Shown here one piece after another: positions 30,568 to 39,931 of a stretch of 64,000 bases of DNA (position 1 is its first letter; every line of letters begins with the position of its first letter). The position numbers and the translations under genes are program-made. Under the pieces are notes generated by a model. The model was given only the letters and a program-made list of their open reading frames with translations, had not been told where the DNA came from and did not search any database. Source of the stretch: Streptomyces sp. NL15-2K (GTDB lineage: Bacteria; Actinomycetota; Actinomycetes; Streptomycetales; Streptomycetaceae). The DNA lies in the NCBI RefSeq assembly GCF_030551255.1, contig NZ_CP130630.1, positions 4,073,501 to 4,137,500 on the forward strand, given 5' to 3'.

Positions 30568-32108
30568 GCAACCAGGACGAGTTGCTGCGCATCGAGGGCA
30601 TACGGAAGGTCTTCCCTGGCGTCGTCGCGCTCGACGGCGTCGACTTCGACCTGCGCCGGGGCGAGGTGCATGTGCTCCTCGGTGAGAACGGCGCCGGCAA
30701 GAGCACCCTCATCAAAATGCTCTCCGGCGCCTACACGCCCGACGCCGGCCGGATCCTGGTCGGCGGCGAGGAGGTGCGCATCCACGGTGCGCAGGACTCC
30801 GAGCGCCTCGGGATCGCCACCATCTACCAGGAGTTCAACCTCGTTCCCGATCTGACGGTCGCCGAGAACATCTTCCTGGGGCGGCAGCCGCGCCGCCTCG
30901 GCATGATCGACCGGAAGCGGATGGAGGCCGATGCCGCCGTCCTCCTGGAGCGGGTCGGCGTGAAGGTGTCTCCACGCGCGCGTGTGCGGGAACTCGGCAT
31001 CGCCCGCCTGCAGATGGTGGAGATCGCCAAGGCGCTGAGCCTGAACACACGCGTGCTGATCATGGACGAGCCGACCGCGGTGCTCACCTCCGAGGAGGTG
31101 GAGAAGCTCTTCGCGATCGTGCGCAAGCTGCGCGAGGACGGCGTCGGGATCGTCTTCATCACCCATCACCTGGAGGAGATCGCCGCCCTGGGAGACCGGG
31201 TCACGGTCATCCGCGACGGCAGGAGCGTCGGCCAGGTCCCCGCGACCACGCCCGAGGACGAGCTCGTACGGCTGATGGTGGGGCGGTCCATCGAGCAGCA
31301 GTACCCGCGGGAACGGGCCGACGCGGGGGCCGCGTTGCTCACCGTCGAGGGACTGACCCGGGACGGCGTCTTCCACGACGTCACCTTCGAGGTGCACGCG
31401 GGCGAGGTCGTCGGCATCGCGGGGCTCGTCGGGGCCGGTCGTACGGAGGTCGTGCGGGCCGTGTTCGGGGCGGATCCGTACGACAAGGGGGCCGTCAAGG
31501 TCTCCGGCGCGTCGGTCCCCCGGTACGACGTCAACGCGGCGATGACCGCGGGCATCGGCCTGGTACCCGAGGACCGCAAGGGCCAGGGGCTGGTACTGGA
31601 CGCCTCCGTCGAGGAGAACCTCGGGCTGGTGACCATGCGCGCCGCGACCCGAGCCGGTCTCGTCGACCTCAAGGGCCAGCGCGAGTCGGCCGCGCGGATC
31701 GCCGAGCAGCTGGGCGTGCGGATGGCCGGACTCGGCCAGCACGTGCGGACCCTCTCCGGGGGCAACCAGCAGAAGGTCGTCATCGGCAAGTGGCTGCTCG
31801 CGGACACCAAGGTGCTGATTCTCGACGAGCCGACGCGCGGTATCGACGTCGGCGCCAAGGTCGAGATCTACCAGCTGATCAACGAACTGACGGCCGCCGG
31901 CGCCGCCGTCCTGATGATCTCCAGCGATCTGCCCGAGGTGCTCGGCATGAGCGACCGGGTGCTGGTGATGGCGCAGGGCCGGATCGCGGGCGAGCTGTCC
32001 GCCGACGAGGCCACGCAGGACACGGTCATGGCACTCGCGGTAAGCAACCCCACTGAAGCGGTAAGCACCCCCACCACCACTGAACTGGAGGCCGGCCGTG
32101 GCCGCTGA
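30564..32108 (+). CDS. rbsA: Ribose-type ABC transporter, duplicated ATPase subunit
   Basis: The 514-residue protein has two ATP-binding halves, as in RbsA/MglA. The first has an intact Walker A ([16 protein letters not shown]) and Walker B ([19 protein letters not shown]). The second has the degenerate loop [15 protein letters not shown] usual for the family, with the signature [16 protein letters not shown] and [19 protein letters not shown]. It powers sugar import with the fused permease/binding protein encoded next, overlapping it by 11 bp. The GTG start at 30564 follows GAAGGAG and overlaps the lacI stop. Confidence 0.93.
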   Translation: MSNQDELLRIEGIRKVFPGVVALDGVDFDLRRGEVHVLLGENGAGKSTLIKMLSGAYTPDAGRILVGGEEVRIHGAQDSERLGIATIYQEFNLVPDLTVAENIFLGRQPRRLGMIDRKRMEADAAVLLERVGVKVSPRARVRELGIARLQMVEIAKALSLNTRVLIMDEPTAVLTSEEVEKLFAIVRKLREDGVGIVFITHHLEEIAALGDRVTVIRDGRSVGQVPATTPEDELVRLMVGRSIEQQYPRERADAGAALLTVEGLTRDGVFHDVTFEVHAGEVVGIAGLVGAGRTEVVRAVFGADPYDKGAVKVSGASVPRYDVNAAMTAGIGLVPEDRKGQGLVLDASVEENLGLVTMRAATRAGLVDLKGQRESAARIAEQLGVRMAGLGQHVRTLSGGNQQKVVIGKWLLADTKVLILDEPTRGIDVGAKVEIYQLINELTAAGAAVLMISSDLPEVLGMSDRVLVMAQGRIAGELSADEATQDTVMALAVSNPTEAVSTPTTTELEAGRGR

Positions 32109-34047
32109 CACGCTCAAGAGCACATCGGGCGCCGGTGGCGCCGCGGCGGTCCGCCGTCTGCTCCTCGACAACGGCGCGCTGACCGCGCTGATCGTCCTCG
32201 TCGTCGCCATGTCGGCGCTGTCCGGGGACTTCCTGACCACCGACAACCTCCTGAACGTGGGCGTCCAGGCGGCCGTGACCGCCATCCTCGCCTTCGGCGT
32301 GACCTTCGTGATCGTCTCGGCGGGCATCGACCTGTCGGTCGGCTCGGTGGCGGCCCTGTCCGCCACGGTCCTCGCCTGGAGCGCCACTTCGCACGGCGTC
32401 CCGGTCGTCATAGCGGTCCTCCTGGCCGTCGCCACCGGTATCGCGGCCGGCCTGGTCAACGGCTTCCTCATCGCCTACGGCAAGCTGCCGCCGTTCATCG
32501 CGACGCTCGCCATGCTGTCGGTGGCCCGCGGTCTGTCGCTGGTGATCTCCGAGGGCTCGCCGATCGCCTTCCCCGACTCCGTCTCGCACCTCGGGGACAC
32601 GCTCGGCGGCTGGCTGCCGGTGCCGGTGCTCGTGATGGTCGTGATGGGTCTGATCGCCGCGTTCGTGCTCGGCCGGACATACATCGGCCGCTCCATGTAC
32701 GCGATCGGCGGCAACGAGGAGGCCGCCCGGCTGTCCGGCCTGCGGGTGAAGAAGCAGAAGCTCGCCATCTACGCCCTGTCCGGCGTGTTCGCCGCCGCCG
32801 CGGGCGTCGTGCTCGCTTCCCGGCTGTCCTCGGCGCAGCCGCAGGCGGCCGACGGCTACGAGCTGGACGCGATCGCCGCGGTCGTCATCGGCGGCGCTTC
32901 CCTCGCGGGCGGCACCGGCAAGGCGTCCGGCACGCTGATCGGCGCGCTGATCCTGGCGGTGCTGAGGAACGGGCTCAACCTCCTTTCGGTGTCCGCCTTC
33001 TGGCAGCAGGTCGTCATCGGTGTCGTGATCGCGCTGGCGGTGCTGCTCGACACCCTGCGCCGCAAGGCAGGGGCGACCCCGCTGACCGCGGGCATGTCGG
33101 GCGGGGGCAAGGGCAAGCAGGCGACGACGTACGCGCTGGCGGCGGTGGTCACCGTGGCCATCGTCGGTGCGACCTCCTTCCTGCACAACGGCTCCTCGTC
33201 CGCTTCGACGCCGAAGGTCGGTCTGTCCCTGTCCACCCTCAACAACCCCTTCTTCGTGCAGATCCGCGCGGGCGCCCAGGCCGAGGCGAGGAAGCAGGGC
33301 GTGGACCTGACCGTCACGGACGCGCAGAACGACGCCTCCCAGCAGGCCAACCAGCTGCAGAACTTCACCAGTTCGGGCTTCGGCGCGATCATCGTCAACC
33401 CGGTGGACTCGGACGCGGCGGGCCCGTCGGTACGGGCCGCCGACAAGGCGAAGATCCCGGTCATCGCCGTCGACCGGGTCGTCAACAAGGCCACCACGGA
33501 CACGCTGGTCGCCTCCGACAACGTCGCGGGCGGTGAACTCGCCGCCAAGACGATCGCGGACAGGCTCGGCGGCAAGGGCAAGATCGTGATCCTCCAGGGC
33601 CAGGCGGGCACCTCCGCCGCCCGCGAGCGCGCCGAGGGCTTCGCCAACGGCCTGAAGGCCTACCCGGGCATCCAGGTCGTGGCCCAGCAGCCGGCCGACT
33701 TCGACCGCACCAAGGGCCTCGACGTGATGTCGAACCTGCTCCAGGCCCACCCGGACGTCCAGGGCGTCATCGCCGCCAACGACGAGATGGCCCTCGGCGC
33801 GATCAAGGCGCTGGGCTCCAAGGCCGGCAAGTCGGTCTCCGTGGTCGGCTTCGACGGCACGCCGGACGGCCTGAACGCGGTCAAGGACGGCACGCTGTAC
33901 GCGTCCGTGGCGCAGCAGCCGACCCAGCTGGGGAAGATCGCCGTGGACAACGCGCTGAAGGCGCTCCAGGGCAAGAAGGTCGAGCAGACGGTGAAGGTGC
34001 CGGTGAAGGTGGTCACGGAGGCGAACGTGGCCGGGTTCAGCGGCTGA
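32098..34047 (+). CDS. rbsCB: Fused ribose permease and sugar-binding protein
   Basis: The 649-residue protein joins two usually separate subunits. Residues ~1-325 are an RbsC-type permease ([52 protein letters not shown]). Residues ~345-649 are an RbsB-type binding domain ([50 protein letters not shown]). A transmembrane helix ([20 protein letters not shown]) tethers the binding domain outside the membrane in place of a lipid anchor. Such fusions are known in Streptomyces (the S. coelicolor ribose locus). GTG 32098 is the start. Confidence 0.92.
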   Translation: MAADTLKSTSGAGGAAAVRRLLLDNGALTALIVLVVAMSALSGDFLTTDNLLNVGVQAAVTAILAFGVTFVIVSAGIDLSVGSVAALSATVLAWSATSHGVPVVIAVLLAVATGIAAGLVNGFLIAYGKLPPFIATLAMLSVARGLSLVISEGSPIAFPDSVSHLGDTLGGWLPVPVLVMVVMGLIAAFVLGRTYIGRSMYAIGGNEEAARLSGLRVKKQKLAIYALSGVFAAAAGVVLASRLSSAQPQAADGYELDAIAAVVIGGASLAGGTGKASGTLIGALILAVLRNGLNLLSVSAFWQQVVIGVVIALAVLLDTLRRKAGATPLTAGMSGGGKGKQATTYALAAVVTVAIVGATSFLHNGSSSASTPKVGLSLSTLNNPFFVQIRAGAQAEARKQGVDLTVTDAQNDASQQANQLQNFTSSGFGAIIVNPVDSDAAGPSVRAADKAKIPVIAVDRVVNKATTDTLVASDNVAGGELAAKTIADRLGGKGKIVILQGQAGTSAARERAEGFANGLKAYPGIQVVAQQPADFDRTKGLDVMSNLLQAHPDVQGVIAANDEMALGAIKALGSKAGKSVSVVGFDGTPDGLNAVKDGTLYASVAQQPTQLGKIAVDNALKALQGKKVEQTVKVPVKVVTEANVAGFSG

Positions 34048-34090
34048 CATCGGGGAACGGGCGGGCGGTCGCTTCGGCCGTCCGCCCCAA

Positions 34091-34144
34091 GGCATCTATT
34101 CGGCCTATGGCATCTATGCGGCCTAAGGCATCTATGCGGGGAGT
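34091..34144. repeat. Three tandem copies of an 18-bp repeat
   Basis: Units beginning GGCATCTAT start at 34091, 34109 and 34127, each 18 bp long, with small differences in the second half. They fill the gap between rbsCB and rbsK. The start of rbsK lies 7 bp after the last unit. The array may alter spacing or translation, but nothing shows this. Confidence 0.75.
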
Positions 34145-34150
34145 CATCTC

Positions 34151-35053
34151 ATGTACGACTACGACCTCCTGGTCGTAGGGTCGGCCAACGCCGACCTGGT
34201 GATCGGTGTCGAGCGCCGGCCGGAGGCCGGGGAGACCGTGCTCGGCTCCGACCTGGCCGTCCACCCGGGCGGCAAGGGCGCGAACCAGGCGGTCGCGGCC
34301 GCCCGGCTCGGGGCCCGTACGGCCCTGCTGGCCCGGGTCGGCGACGACGGCCACGGCCGGCTGCTGCTCGACTCGCAGCGGGCGGCCGGCGTGGACACGG
34401 TGGGCGTGCTGGTCGGCGGGGCGCCGACCGGGGTCGCGCTGATCACCGTGGACCCGTCGGGGGACAACAGCATCGTGGTCTCGCCGGGCGCGAACGGCCG
34501 GCTCAGGCCCGAGGACGTGCGAGCGGCGGGCAGTCTCTTCCACGCCTCCCGCGTCGTCTCGGCGCAGTTGGAGATTCCGCTGGAGACGGTCGTGGAGGTC
34601 GTACGGAGCCTGACGCCGGGCAGCCGCTTCGTGCTGAACCCGTCGCCGCCCCGGCCCCTCCCCTCGGAGGTCCTGGCGGCCTGCGACCCGCTGATCGTCA
34701 ACGAGCACGAGGCGAAGGTCATCCTGGGCGAGGCGCGGGTGGGCGAGGAGCCCGAGGACTGGGCGCGCGTCCTGCTCGCGCGCGGGCCGCGCTCGGTGGT
34801 GGTGACGCTGGGCGCGGAGGGCGCCCTGGTGGCCTCGACGGAGGGTGTGACCCGGGTCCCGTCCGTGCGGGTGGAGGCCGTGGACACGACGGGCGCGGGC
34901 GACGCGTTCACCGCGGCGCTGGCGTGGCGGCTGGGGGCGGGCTCGTCCCTGGCGGAGGCGGCGGCGTACGCGGCCCGGGTCGGGGCGGCGGCCGTCACGA
35001 AGCAGGGCGCGCAGGACTCCTTCCCCACGGCGGCGGAGGTCGACGCCCCGTGA
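34151..35053 (+). CDS. rbsK: Ribokinase
   Basis: The 300-residue PfkB-family kinase phosphorylates ribose to ribose-5-phosphate. Family motifs are the N-terminal ASN-A-D motif (VVGSANADLVIGVERRP), the first PfkB signature region (HPGGKGANQAVAAARLGA), the N-E-x-E motif (VNEHEAKVILGE) and the catalytic second signature (DTTGAGDAFTAALAWRLGA) with the base Asp in G-A-G-D. It overlaps rbsD by 4 bp. The unit runs lacI-rbsA-rbsCB-rbsK-rbsD. Confidence 0.93.
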   Translation: MYDYDLLVVGSANADLVIGVERRPEAGETVLGSDLAVHPGGKGANQAVAAARLGARTALLARVGDDGHGRLLLDSQRAAGVDTVGVLVGGAPTGVALITVDPSGDNSIVVSPGANGRLRPEDVRAAGSLFHASRVVSAQLEIPLETVVEVVRSLTPGSRFVLNPSPPRPLPSEVLAACDPLIVNEHEAKVILGEARVGEEPEDWARVLLARGPRSVVVTLGAEGALVASTEGVTRVPSVRVEAVDTTGAGDAFTAALAWRLGAGSSLAEAAAYAARVGAAAVTKQGAQDSFPTAAEVDAP

Positions 35054-35439
35054 AGAAGGCCGGGATCCTGAACCGTCATCTGTCCGGAGCCCTCGCCGAG
35101 TTGGGCCACGGAGACGGGGTGCTGGTGTGCGACGCCGGCATGCCGATACCCGACGGCCCGCGGGTCGTGGACCTCGCCTTCCGGGCCGGGGTGCCGTCCT
35201 TCGCCGAGGTACTGGACGGTCTGCTGACCGAGCTGGTGGTGGAGGGCGCGATGGCGGCGGAGGAGATACGGCACGCCAATCCGGCGGCGTCGAGCGTGCT
35301 GTCCGCTCACTTTCCCGACCTGGGCCTCGTCCCGCACAAGAGGCTCAAGGAGTTGTCGGGGGGCGCGCGTCTGGTCGTACGCACCGGGGAAGCGCGGCCG
35401 TACGCGAATGTGCTGCTGAGGTGCGGGGTGTTCTTCTGA
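35050..35439 (+). CDS. rbsD: D-ribose pyranase
   Basis: The 129-residue protein converts beta-ribopyranose to ribofuranose, the form used by ribokinase. The catalytic His20-type motif appears as GILNRHLSGALAELGHGD and the conserved end as HANPAASSVLSAH...RTGEARPYANVLLRCGV. The GTG start at 35050 overlaps the rbsK stop (GTGA). It is the last gene of the operon and a strong terminator follows. Confidence 0.93.
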   Translation: MKKAGILNRHLSGALAELGHGDGVLVCDAGMPIPDGPRVVDLAFRAGVPSFAEVLDGLLTELVVEGAMAAEEIRHANPAASSVLSAHFPDLGLVPHKRLKELSGGARLVVRTGEARPYANVLLRCGVFF

Positions 35440-35488
35440 GTGTTCTTCTGCGTGTCCTTCTGAACCGGAAATGACCCGGACAGGCTTC

Positions 35489-35520
35489 GAGGGAGCCCGG
35501 CGCATCGGCCGGGCTCCCTC
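35489..35520 (+). terminator. Terminator of the ribose operon
   Basis: GAGGGAGCCCGGC (35489-35501) pairs perfectly over 13 bp with GCCGGGCTCCCTC (35508-35520) around a 6-nt loop, followed by GGCTTTT. It ends the rbs transcript 50 bp after rbsD and isolates it from the gas vesicle operon. Confidence 0.9.
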
Positions 35521-35762
35521 GGCTTTTCCCTCCCCGTCAGAACCCCCGCGATCCCCCCAGATCCCCCTCCGAGAAGTCCTGATGCCAAGTACGACCCGCG
35601 GGGTGGAGGAAGGGTTGCACGGTCTCCGCGGATTTTTTCCGACTGGCGCTCACGACGGAGTGGGTCGACGATTGGTATAGGGCAAGAAGGTGATTTGTCA
35701 CGACTGATGGTGAGCAGAAGAAGGCACGCGGCTCGTCGGGGAACACGTCCGCCGGGGAACGG

Positions 35763-36026
35763 GTGTCTGCCTCCGAGGCCACGAAGAGCGCGATTGAGCA
35801 GCTCACCGAACTGCTGGGACGGGCTCCCGAGACGGTTTCCGCGCTGAGGCCGACCGAGCAGGGCTGGGAGGCCGAGGTCGAGGTCCTGGAGCTGGAGCGC
35901 GTCCCGGAGACGAGCAGCGTGATGGCCAGCTACCAGATCGTTCTGGATCCCGCGGGCAGGCTCATGGCGTACGAGCGCGGACGCCGGTACACGCGCGCAC
36001 AAGTCGACAGAGACAGCCGCCGCTGA
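35763..36026 (+). CDS. gvpO: Gas vesicle protein GvpO
   Basis: The 87-residue protein matches the core of Gvp[21 protein letters not shown], then [20 protein letters not shown] and [20 protein letters not shown]. In the Streptomyces gas vesicle locus gvpO is the first gene, as here. The first standard start in frame is GTG 35763, but the coding frame stays open for 22 more codons upstream with typical GvpO-like leader composition. A good ribosome binding site (AAGAAGG) sits 6 nt before an in-frame GTC at 35697. The original start may therefore have been lost or be non-standard. Confidence 0.85.
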   Translation: MSASEATKSAIEQLTELLGRAPETVSALRPTEQGWEAEVEVLELERVPETSSVMASYQIVLDPAGRLMAYERGRRYTRAQVDRDSRR

Positions 36027-36060
36027 GTGCGGCTGCCCTCAGCAGGAAGGGAAGAACATC

Positions 36061-36522
36061 GTGACTGTGGTGCCGCAGGGCGACGGCGGCGCCGTAGCAG
36101 GCGCCGGGGGTGGCGGGTCGGGGAGCCTCTACGACGTGCTGGAACTCGTCCTCGACCGGGGGTTGGTCATCGACGTGTTCGCACGGGTGTCCCTGGTGGG
36201 CATCGAGATCGCGAAGGTGGACGCCCGCGTCGTCGTCGCCAGCGTCGACACGTATCTGCGCTTCGCGGAGGCGGCCAACCGGCTGGACCTGGAGGCAGGC
36301 CGCAAGGCCCCCGCGCAGCTGTCGGACATCGTCCAGGGCACTGTCGAGTCGGGCGCCCGGGGAAAGAGCAAGGGAGCACTGACCGGCGCGGTCGAGGCGG
36401 TCACCGAGTCGCTCCAGAAGGGGCGGGGGGACGACCGTGAGCGCGAGCCCAGGCGGGAGAAGCAACACGAGCACACCGACCGCGGCTCCGGCCGCCGTTC
36501 CTCGAGGGACCGGGAGGAGTGA
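36061..36522 (+). CDS. gvpA: Gas vesicle major shell protein GvpA
   Basis: The 153-residue protein carries the GvpA shell domain: [20 protein letters not shown], then [20 protein letters not shown] and [17 protein letters not shown]. In true vesicles this protein forms the ribbed hydrophobic shell. Actinomycete forms have an extra charged C-terminal tail, here ~65 residues rich in Arg, Glu and Lys. The GTG start at 36061 follows GGAAGGGAAG. The stop overlaps the gvpF start. Whether streptomycetes build gas-filled vesicles is not settled. Confidence 0.92.
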   Translation: MTVVPQGDGGAVAGAGGGGSGSLYDVLELVLDRGLVIDVFARVSLVGIEIAKVDARVVVASVDTYLRFAEAANRLDLEAGRKAPAQLSDIVQGTVESGARGKSKGALTGAVEAVTESLQKGRGDDREREPRREKQHEHTDRGSGRRSSRDREE

Positions 36523-37244
36523 GCGAGCCGATGTCCCTGTACGTGTACGCGATCACCAAGGCGTCGCATCCATTGAACCTCGAGGGCCTCAAGGGCGTCG
36601 GGGAGCCGCCCGCGGAGTTGCACGCGGTCCGCAACGGTGAGCTGTGCGCCGTCGTCAGCGAGGCCCCTGAGGACCTTTCGATCGCACGCCGTGACGTGGG
36701 GGCGCATCACGAGGTCCAGGAGCGTCTGTGGGCCCACGGCACCACTCTGCCGTTGAGTTTCGGCTTCGTCGCCCCGGACGAGGACGCCGTACAGGCCCTT
36801 CTCGAGGAGCGGGCCGAGGCCTTCACACAGCGCCTCGACGAGCTCACCGGGATGGTGGAGTTCAACGTCAAGGGAGTGCAGGACGAGGACACGGTGCTGC
36901 GCGCCGTCCTGGAGGAGTCCGAGCAGGCCCGTGCGCTGAGCGAGGCGACCCGCGAGGGCGGCGGAACGTACGAGGACCGGCTGGCGCTCGGCCAGCTCGT
37001 GGCCCAGGAGGTGCAGAACCGACAGCAGGCGCTCGGCGAAGAGGTCCTCGCCGCCCTGCGTCCGTTTGTGGTGTCCGAGAGGCTCGCTCCACCGTCCCAG
37101 CAGTACTTCGTGAACGTGTCCTTCCTGGTGGAGGACGAGCGGTCCAAGGAATTCGCCGACGCCGGCAGCGAGCTGGCCGAGCGTTTCGGAGAGGGGATCG
37201 AGCTGCGGCTACGAGGCCCCTTGCCGCCGTACAGCTTCGTCTGA
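36519..37244 (+). CDS. gvpF: Gas vesicle protein GvpF
   Basis: The 241-residue GvpF/L-family protein begins [20 protein letters not shown] and shows the core motifs [20 protein letters not shown] and the C-terminal [17 protein letters not shown] with GPLPPYSFV. GvpF contacts the shell protein during assembly. It overlaps gvpA by 4 bp (GTGA). Its stop lies in the first of three tandem TTCGTCTGA units. Confidence 0.92.
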   Translation: MSEPMSLYVYAITKASHPLNLEGLKGVGEPPAELHAVRNGELCAVVSEAPEDLSIARRDVGAHHEVQERLWAHGTTLPLSFGFVAPDEDAVQALLEERAEAFTQRLDELTGMVEFNVKGVQDEDTVLRAVLEESEQARALSEATREGGGTYEDRLALGQLVAQEVQNRQQALGEEVLAALRPFVVSERLAPPSQQYFVNVSFLVEDERSKEFADAGSELAERFGEGIELRLRGPLPPYSFV

Positions 37245-37262
37245 TTCGTCTGATTCGTCTGA
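37236..37262. repeat. Three tandem 9-mers TTCGTCTGA at the gvpF stop
   Basis: TTCGTCTGA is repeated at 37236, 37245 and 37254. Each unit encodes Phe-Val-stop in the gvpF frame, so the stop codon is present three times. The last unit runs into the gvpG ribosome binding site (GAGGAGG). It is a simple slippage-type duplication. Confidence 0.8.
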
Positions 37263-37271
37263 GGAGGCGAT

Positions 37272-37535
37272 GTGGGACTGGTCACGGGGATCCTGACCCT
37301 GCCGTTCGCCCCCGTGCGGGGCATCGGCTGGGTGCTCGACAAGGTCGTCAAGACCGCCGAGAACGAGTTCTACGACCCCGCTCCCGTACAGGAAGCACTC
37401 GTGAACCTGCAGCGGGCATGGGACGAGGGCCGCATCGACGAGGAGACATTCGCACGGCGCGAGGAGGAGTTGCTGCGCCGCATGGAGGAGATCAGGGTCT
37501 ACCAGCTCCAGCGGGGCGGGCAGCCCGGACTGTGA
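37272..37535 (+). CDS. gvpG: Gas vesicle protein GvpG
   Basis: The 87-residue helical protein begins with the GvpG pattern GLVTGILTLPFAPVRGIGWV and continues DKVVKTAENEFYDPAPVQEA, with a charged coiled-coil-like C-terminus (EEELLRRMEEIRVYQLQ). It is a minor assembly protein. The GTG start at 37272 follows GAGGAGG. Its place between gvpF and gvpY is the usual Streptomyces order. Confidence 0.9.
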   Translation: MGLVTGILTLPFAPVRGIGWVLDKVVKTAENEFYDPAPVQEALVNLQRAWDEGRIDEETFARREEELLRRMEEIRVYQLQRGGQPGL

Positions 37536-37561
37536 CGCCTGGGCAGGAAGAAGACAGGATC

Positions 37562-38203
37562 ATGAACAACGCCAAGATCGGCGCCGCCGTCCTCGGTGGT
37601 TATGCCCTGGGGCGGACGAAGAAGGCCAAGCTCGCCCTGAGTATCGGCGCGGCGCTGGCCGGGTCACGGGTCAGGCCCGGGCAGCTCGGCAAGGCGCTCG
37701 ACACCTCGTTCCTCAGCGGCATCCGCAAGCAGGTGCGCACCGAGCTGACGGAGGCGAGCAAGGCGGCGGCGACATCCGTACTGACGGCGAAGGCCGAGAG
37801 CCTGGCCGAGACCCTGCACGAACGCACCGCGGGCCTGCAGGAAAAGGCACACCTGGAGGGCGAAAAGGAGGAGGGCGAGGGCGGCCGGGAGGACGAGCCC
37901 CGGGCCGAAGAAGAGCGTGAGGACGAAGAGGACCGGGACGAAGAAGAGGACCGGGACGAAGAGGACCGGGCCACGGGGCGCGAGGACGAAGGACGCGAAG
38001 CCGAAGGACGTCGCGAGGAGCGGAAGGGCGAAGAGCGGCAGAGCCGGGCGCGGCGAGCCCCGGCGCGTCGGGGCGAGGGCCGCGAGAAGGCGCAGCACCG
38101 CGGGTCGGACCAGGGGAGCGAGCCGCGCAAGAGGAAGACGGGCTCCGCACAGAGCCGCCCGAAGAGCGGCACCTCAGGGTCGAGGAGGCAGGACGATGGC
38201 TGA
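37562..38203 (+). CDS. gvpY: Gas vesicle cluster protein GvpY
   Basis: The 213-residue protein has a hydrophobic glycine-rich N-terminus (AKIGAAVLGGYALGRTKKAK, LALSIGAALAGSRVRPGQLG) like the family usually labelled GvpY in actinomycete gas vesicle loci. A region with SFLSGIRKQVRTELTEASKA and a long highly charged tail (about 110 residues, mostly Glu, Arg, Asp and Lys) follow. The tail is low-complexity and probably disordered. It overlaps gvpZ by 8 bp. Function is unknown. Confidence 0.8.
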   Translation: MNNAKIGAAVLGGYALGRTKKAKLALSIGAALAGSRVRPGQLGKALDTSFLSGIRKQVRTELTEASKAAATSVLTAKAESLAETLHERTAGLQEKAHLEGEKEEGEGGREDEPRAEEEREDEEDRDEEEDRDEEDRATGREDEGREAEGRREERKGEERQSRARRAPARRGEGREKAQHRGSDQGSEPRKRKTGSAQSRPKSGTSGSRRQDDG

Positions 38204-39344
38204 GGGCAAGGCGGCAGAAGGCGGCTCGGCGGGTGCCGGGACCCTCACCAAGGCCCGGGAACAGGCACAACAGGCCCCGGGCGCCAACCGGTTGAAGGAG
38301 GAGCTGGAGAGCTACATCCAGGCCCGCGTGCAGCTGATGCTGGAGGGCGTGGGCCACCGGCTGGGCTCCGGAGCGCGCCGGCTGGGCGAAGCGCACATGA
38401 ATCCTGGCGGGCTGGCCAAGACCGTGGGCAAGGGCGCCAAGAAGCTCGGCGCGCAGCTGCCGACGGGCAAGGAGGTCCTGGCCTCGACCGCGTCCCATGC
38501 CAAGGACGCACTGGTGGACAAGGCGAAGGACGTACTCCCCGGGAAGACGCACGGGAAGGGTCCTGCGGGCGGCACCGGCCGGGAGCTCACCATCATCGAG
38601 GACATCGACGTGGGCGTCCCGGTGCGCGAGGCGTACGACCAATGGACGCAGTTCCAGGAGTTCGACCGGTTCGCCAAGGGCGTGGTCGACGTCGAGCAGA
38701 AGGACGACACCACCACCGAGTGGGAGGTGAAGATCGCCAAGGCGAGCCGTCGCTGGCACGGCAACATCACGGAACAGGTGCCCGACGAGCGGATCGCCTG
38801 GACGACCGAGGGGGACAAGGCCACCACCAAGGGCGTCGTCACCTTCCACCCGCTCGGCGAGAACCTCACCAAGGTGCTCCTCGTCCTGGAGTACTTCCCC
38901 AAGGGTGTGGTCGAGAAGACCGGGAGCCTGTGGCGGGCCCAGGGCCGTCGCGCACGGCTGGATCTGAAGCTCTACCGCACCTTCGTCATGATGCGCGGAG
39001 AGGCCACCGGGGGGTGGCGCGGGGAGATCCGCGAGGGCGAGGTGGTCCGGACGCCGGAGGAGGTCGAGGAGGCCGAGGCCGAGGGCCGCGAGGAGGAGGC
39101 CGAGGGCCGCTCCGAGGAAGAGGAGCGCGAAGAGGAGCGCGCGGAGAAGGAGCCCGAAGAGGAAGAACCCGAAGAGCGCTACGAGGAGGAAGAGGAAGAG
39201 GAAGAAGGGCCCGAGGACCGATTCGACGAGGATGAGGAGGAGGACGAGGACGAAGGACCGGAGCCCGACGACCGTTACGACGACGCCGACGACGCCGAGG
39301 ACGCCGAGGAAGAAGCGCCCGAGAAGCGCCGCCGCCACGGCTAG
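38196..39344 (+). CDS. gvpZ: Gas vesicle cluster protein GvpZ, SRPBCC domain
   Basis: The 382-residue protein has an N-terminal helical region (ANRLKEELESYIQARVQLML). A SRPBCC/polyketide-cyclase-like domain follows (TIIEDIDVGVPVREAYDQWT, FQEFDRFAKGVVDVEQK, WHGNITEQVPDERIAWTTEG), and then an extreme acidic tail of about 100 residues of Glu, Asp and Arg. Its position between gvpY and gvpJ fits GvpZ. The ATG at 38196 follows CGAGGAGG. A hydrophobic-ligand or chaperone role is possible from the fold but unproved. Confidence 0.82.
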   Translation: MAEGKAAEGGSAGAGTLTKAREQAQQAPGANRLKEELESYIQARVQLMLEGVGHRLGSGARRLGEAHMNPGGLAKTVGKGAKKLGAQLPTGKEVLASTASHAKDALVDKAKDVLPGKTHGKGPAGGTGRELTIIEDIDVGVPVREAYDQWTQFQEFDRFAKGVVDVEQKDDTTTEWEVKIAKASRRWHGNITEQVPDERIAWTTEGDKATTKGVVTFHPLGENLTKVLLVLEYFPKGVVEKTGSLWRAQGRRARLDLKLYRTFVMMRGEATGGWRGEIREGEVVRTPEEVEEAEAEGREEEAEGRSEEEEREEERAEKEPEEEEPEERYEEEEEEEEGPEDRFDEDEEEDEDEGPEPDDRYDDADDAEDAEEEAPEKRRRHG

Positions 39345-39364
39345 AAAACGAGGTCGAGTGTGCC

Positions 39365-39931
39365 GTGAGCCAGTCCGACTCCCCGGTCCCCACGCCTTCA
39401 CGGGCCCTCTCCCCGTACGGCGGCCAGGGGTCCAGCGCGAACCTCGCCGACATTCTTGAACGCGTGCTCGACAAGGGCATCGTGATCGTCGGCGACATCA
39501 AGATCAACCTGCTCGACATCGAGCTGCTCACCATCAAACTCCGTCTCCTGGTGGCTTCGGTCGACAAGGCCAAGGAGATCGGCATCGACTGGTGGGAGCA
39601 CGATCCGGCCCTGTCGTCCCGTGCCGACGGCCGGCGCTCCCTGGAGGAGCAGAACGAGCGCCTGCGCGCCGAGGTGGAGGAGCTGCGCAGACGGGTCGCG
39701 AGGTCGTCCCCGGCGGAGCTGTCCGAGAGCAGGTCGGGCGAGCGCCGCCGATCGCATGACGCCGAGCGGGAGCCCCGTACCGAGTCACGCGCGGAGCGAC
39801 GCACAGAGCCCCGTAGGGAGCGGCGCGCGGAGCCGGAGGGTGAGCAGCGCACTGAGCCGCGACGCAAGCGGCGGAAGACCGAGGACGCCGAGGACGCCAA
39901 GGACGTCGAGAACCGGAGCCGACGACAGTGA
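39365..39931 (+). CDS. gvpJ: Gas vesicle shell-like protein GvpJ
   Basis: The 188-residue protein has a GvpA-like domain (ANLADILERVLDKGIVIVGD, then IKINLLDIELLTIKLRLLVA and SVDKAKEIGIDWWEHDP), the pattern of the minor shell proteins GvpJ/M. A coiled-coil segment (EEQNERLRAEVEELRRRVAR) and a charged tail follow. The GTG start is at 39365, and the stop overlaps the gvpL start (GTGA). Confidence 0.9.
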   Translation: MSQSDSPVPTPSRALSPYGGQGSSANLADILERVLDKGIVIVGDIKINLLDIELLTIKLRLLVASVDKAKEIGIDWWEHDPALSSRADGRRSLEEQNERLRAEVEELRRRVARSSPAELSESRSGERRRSHDAEREPRTESRAERRTEPRRERRAEPEGEQRTEPRRKRRKTEDAEDAKDVENRSRRQ

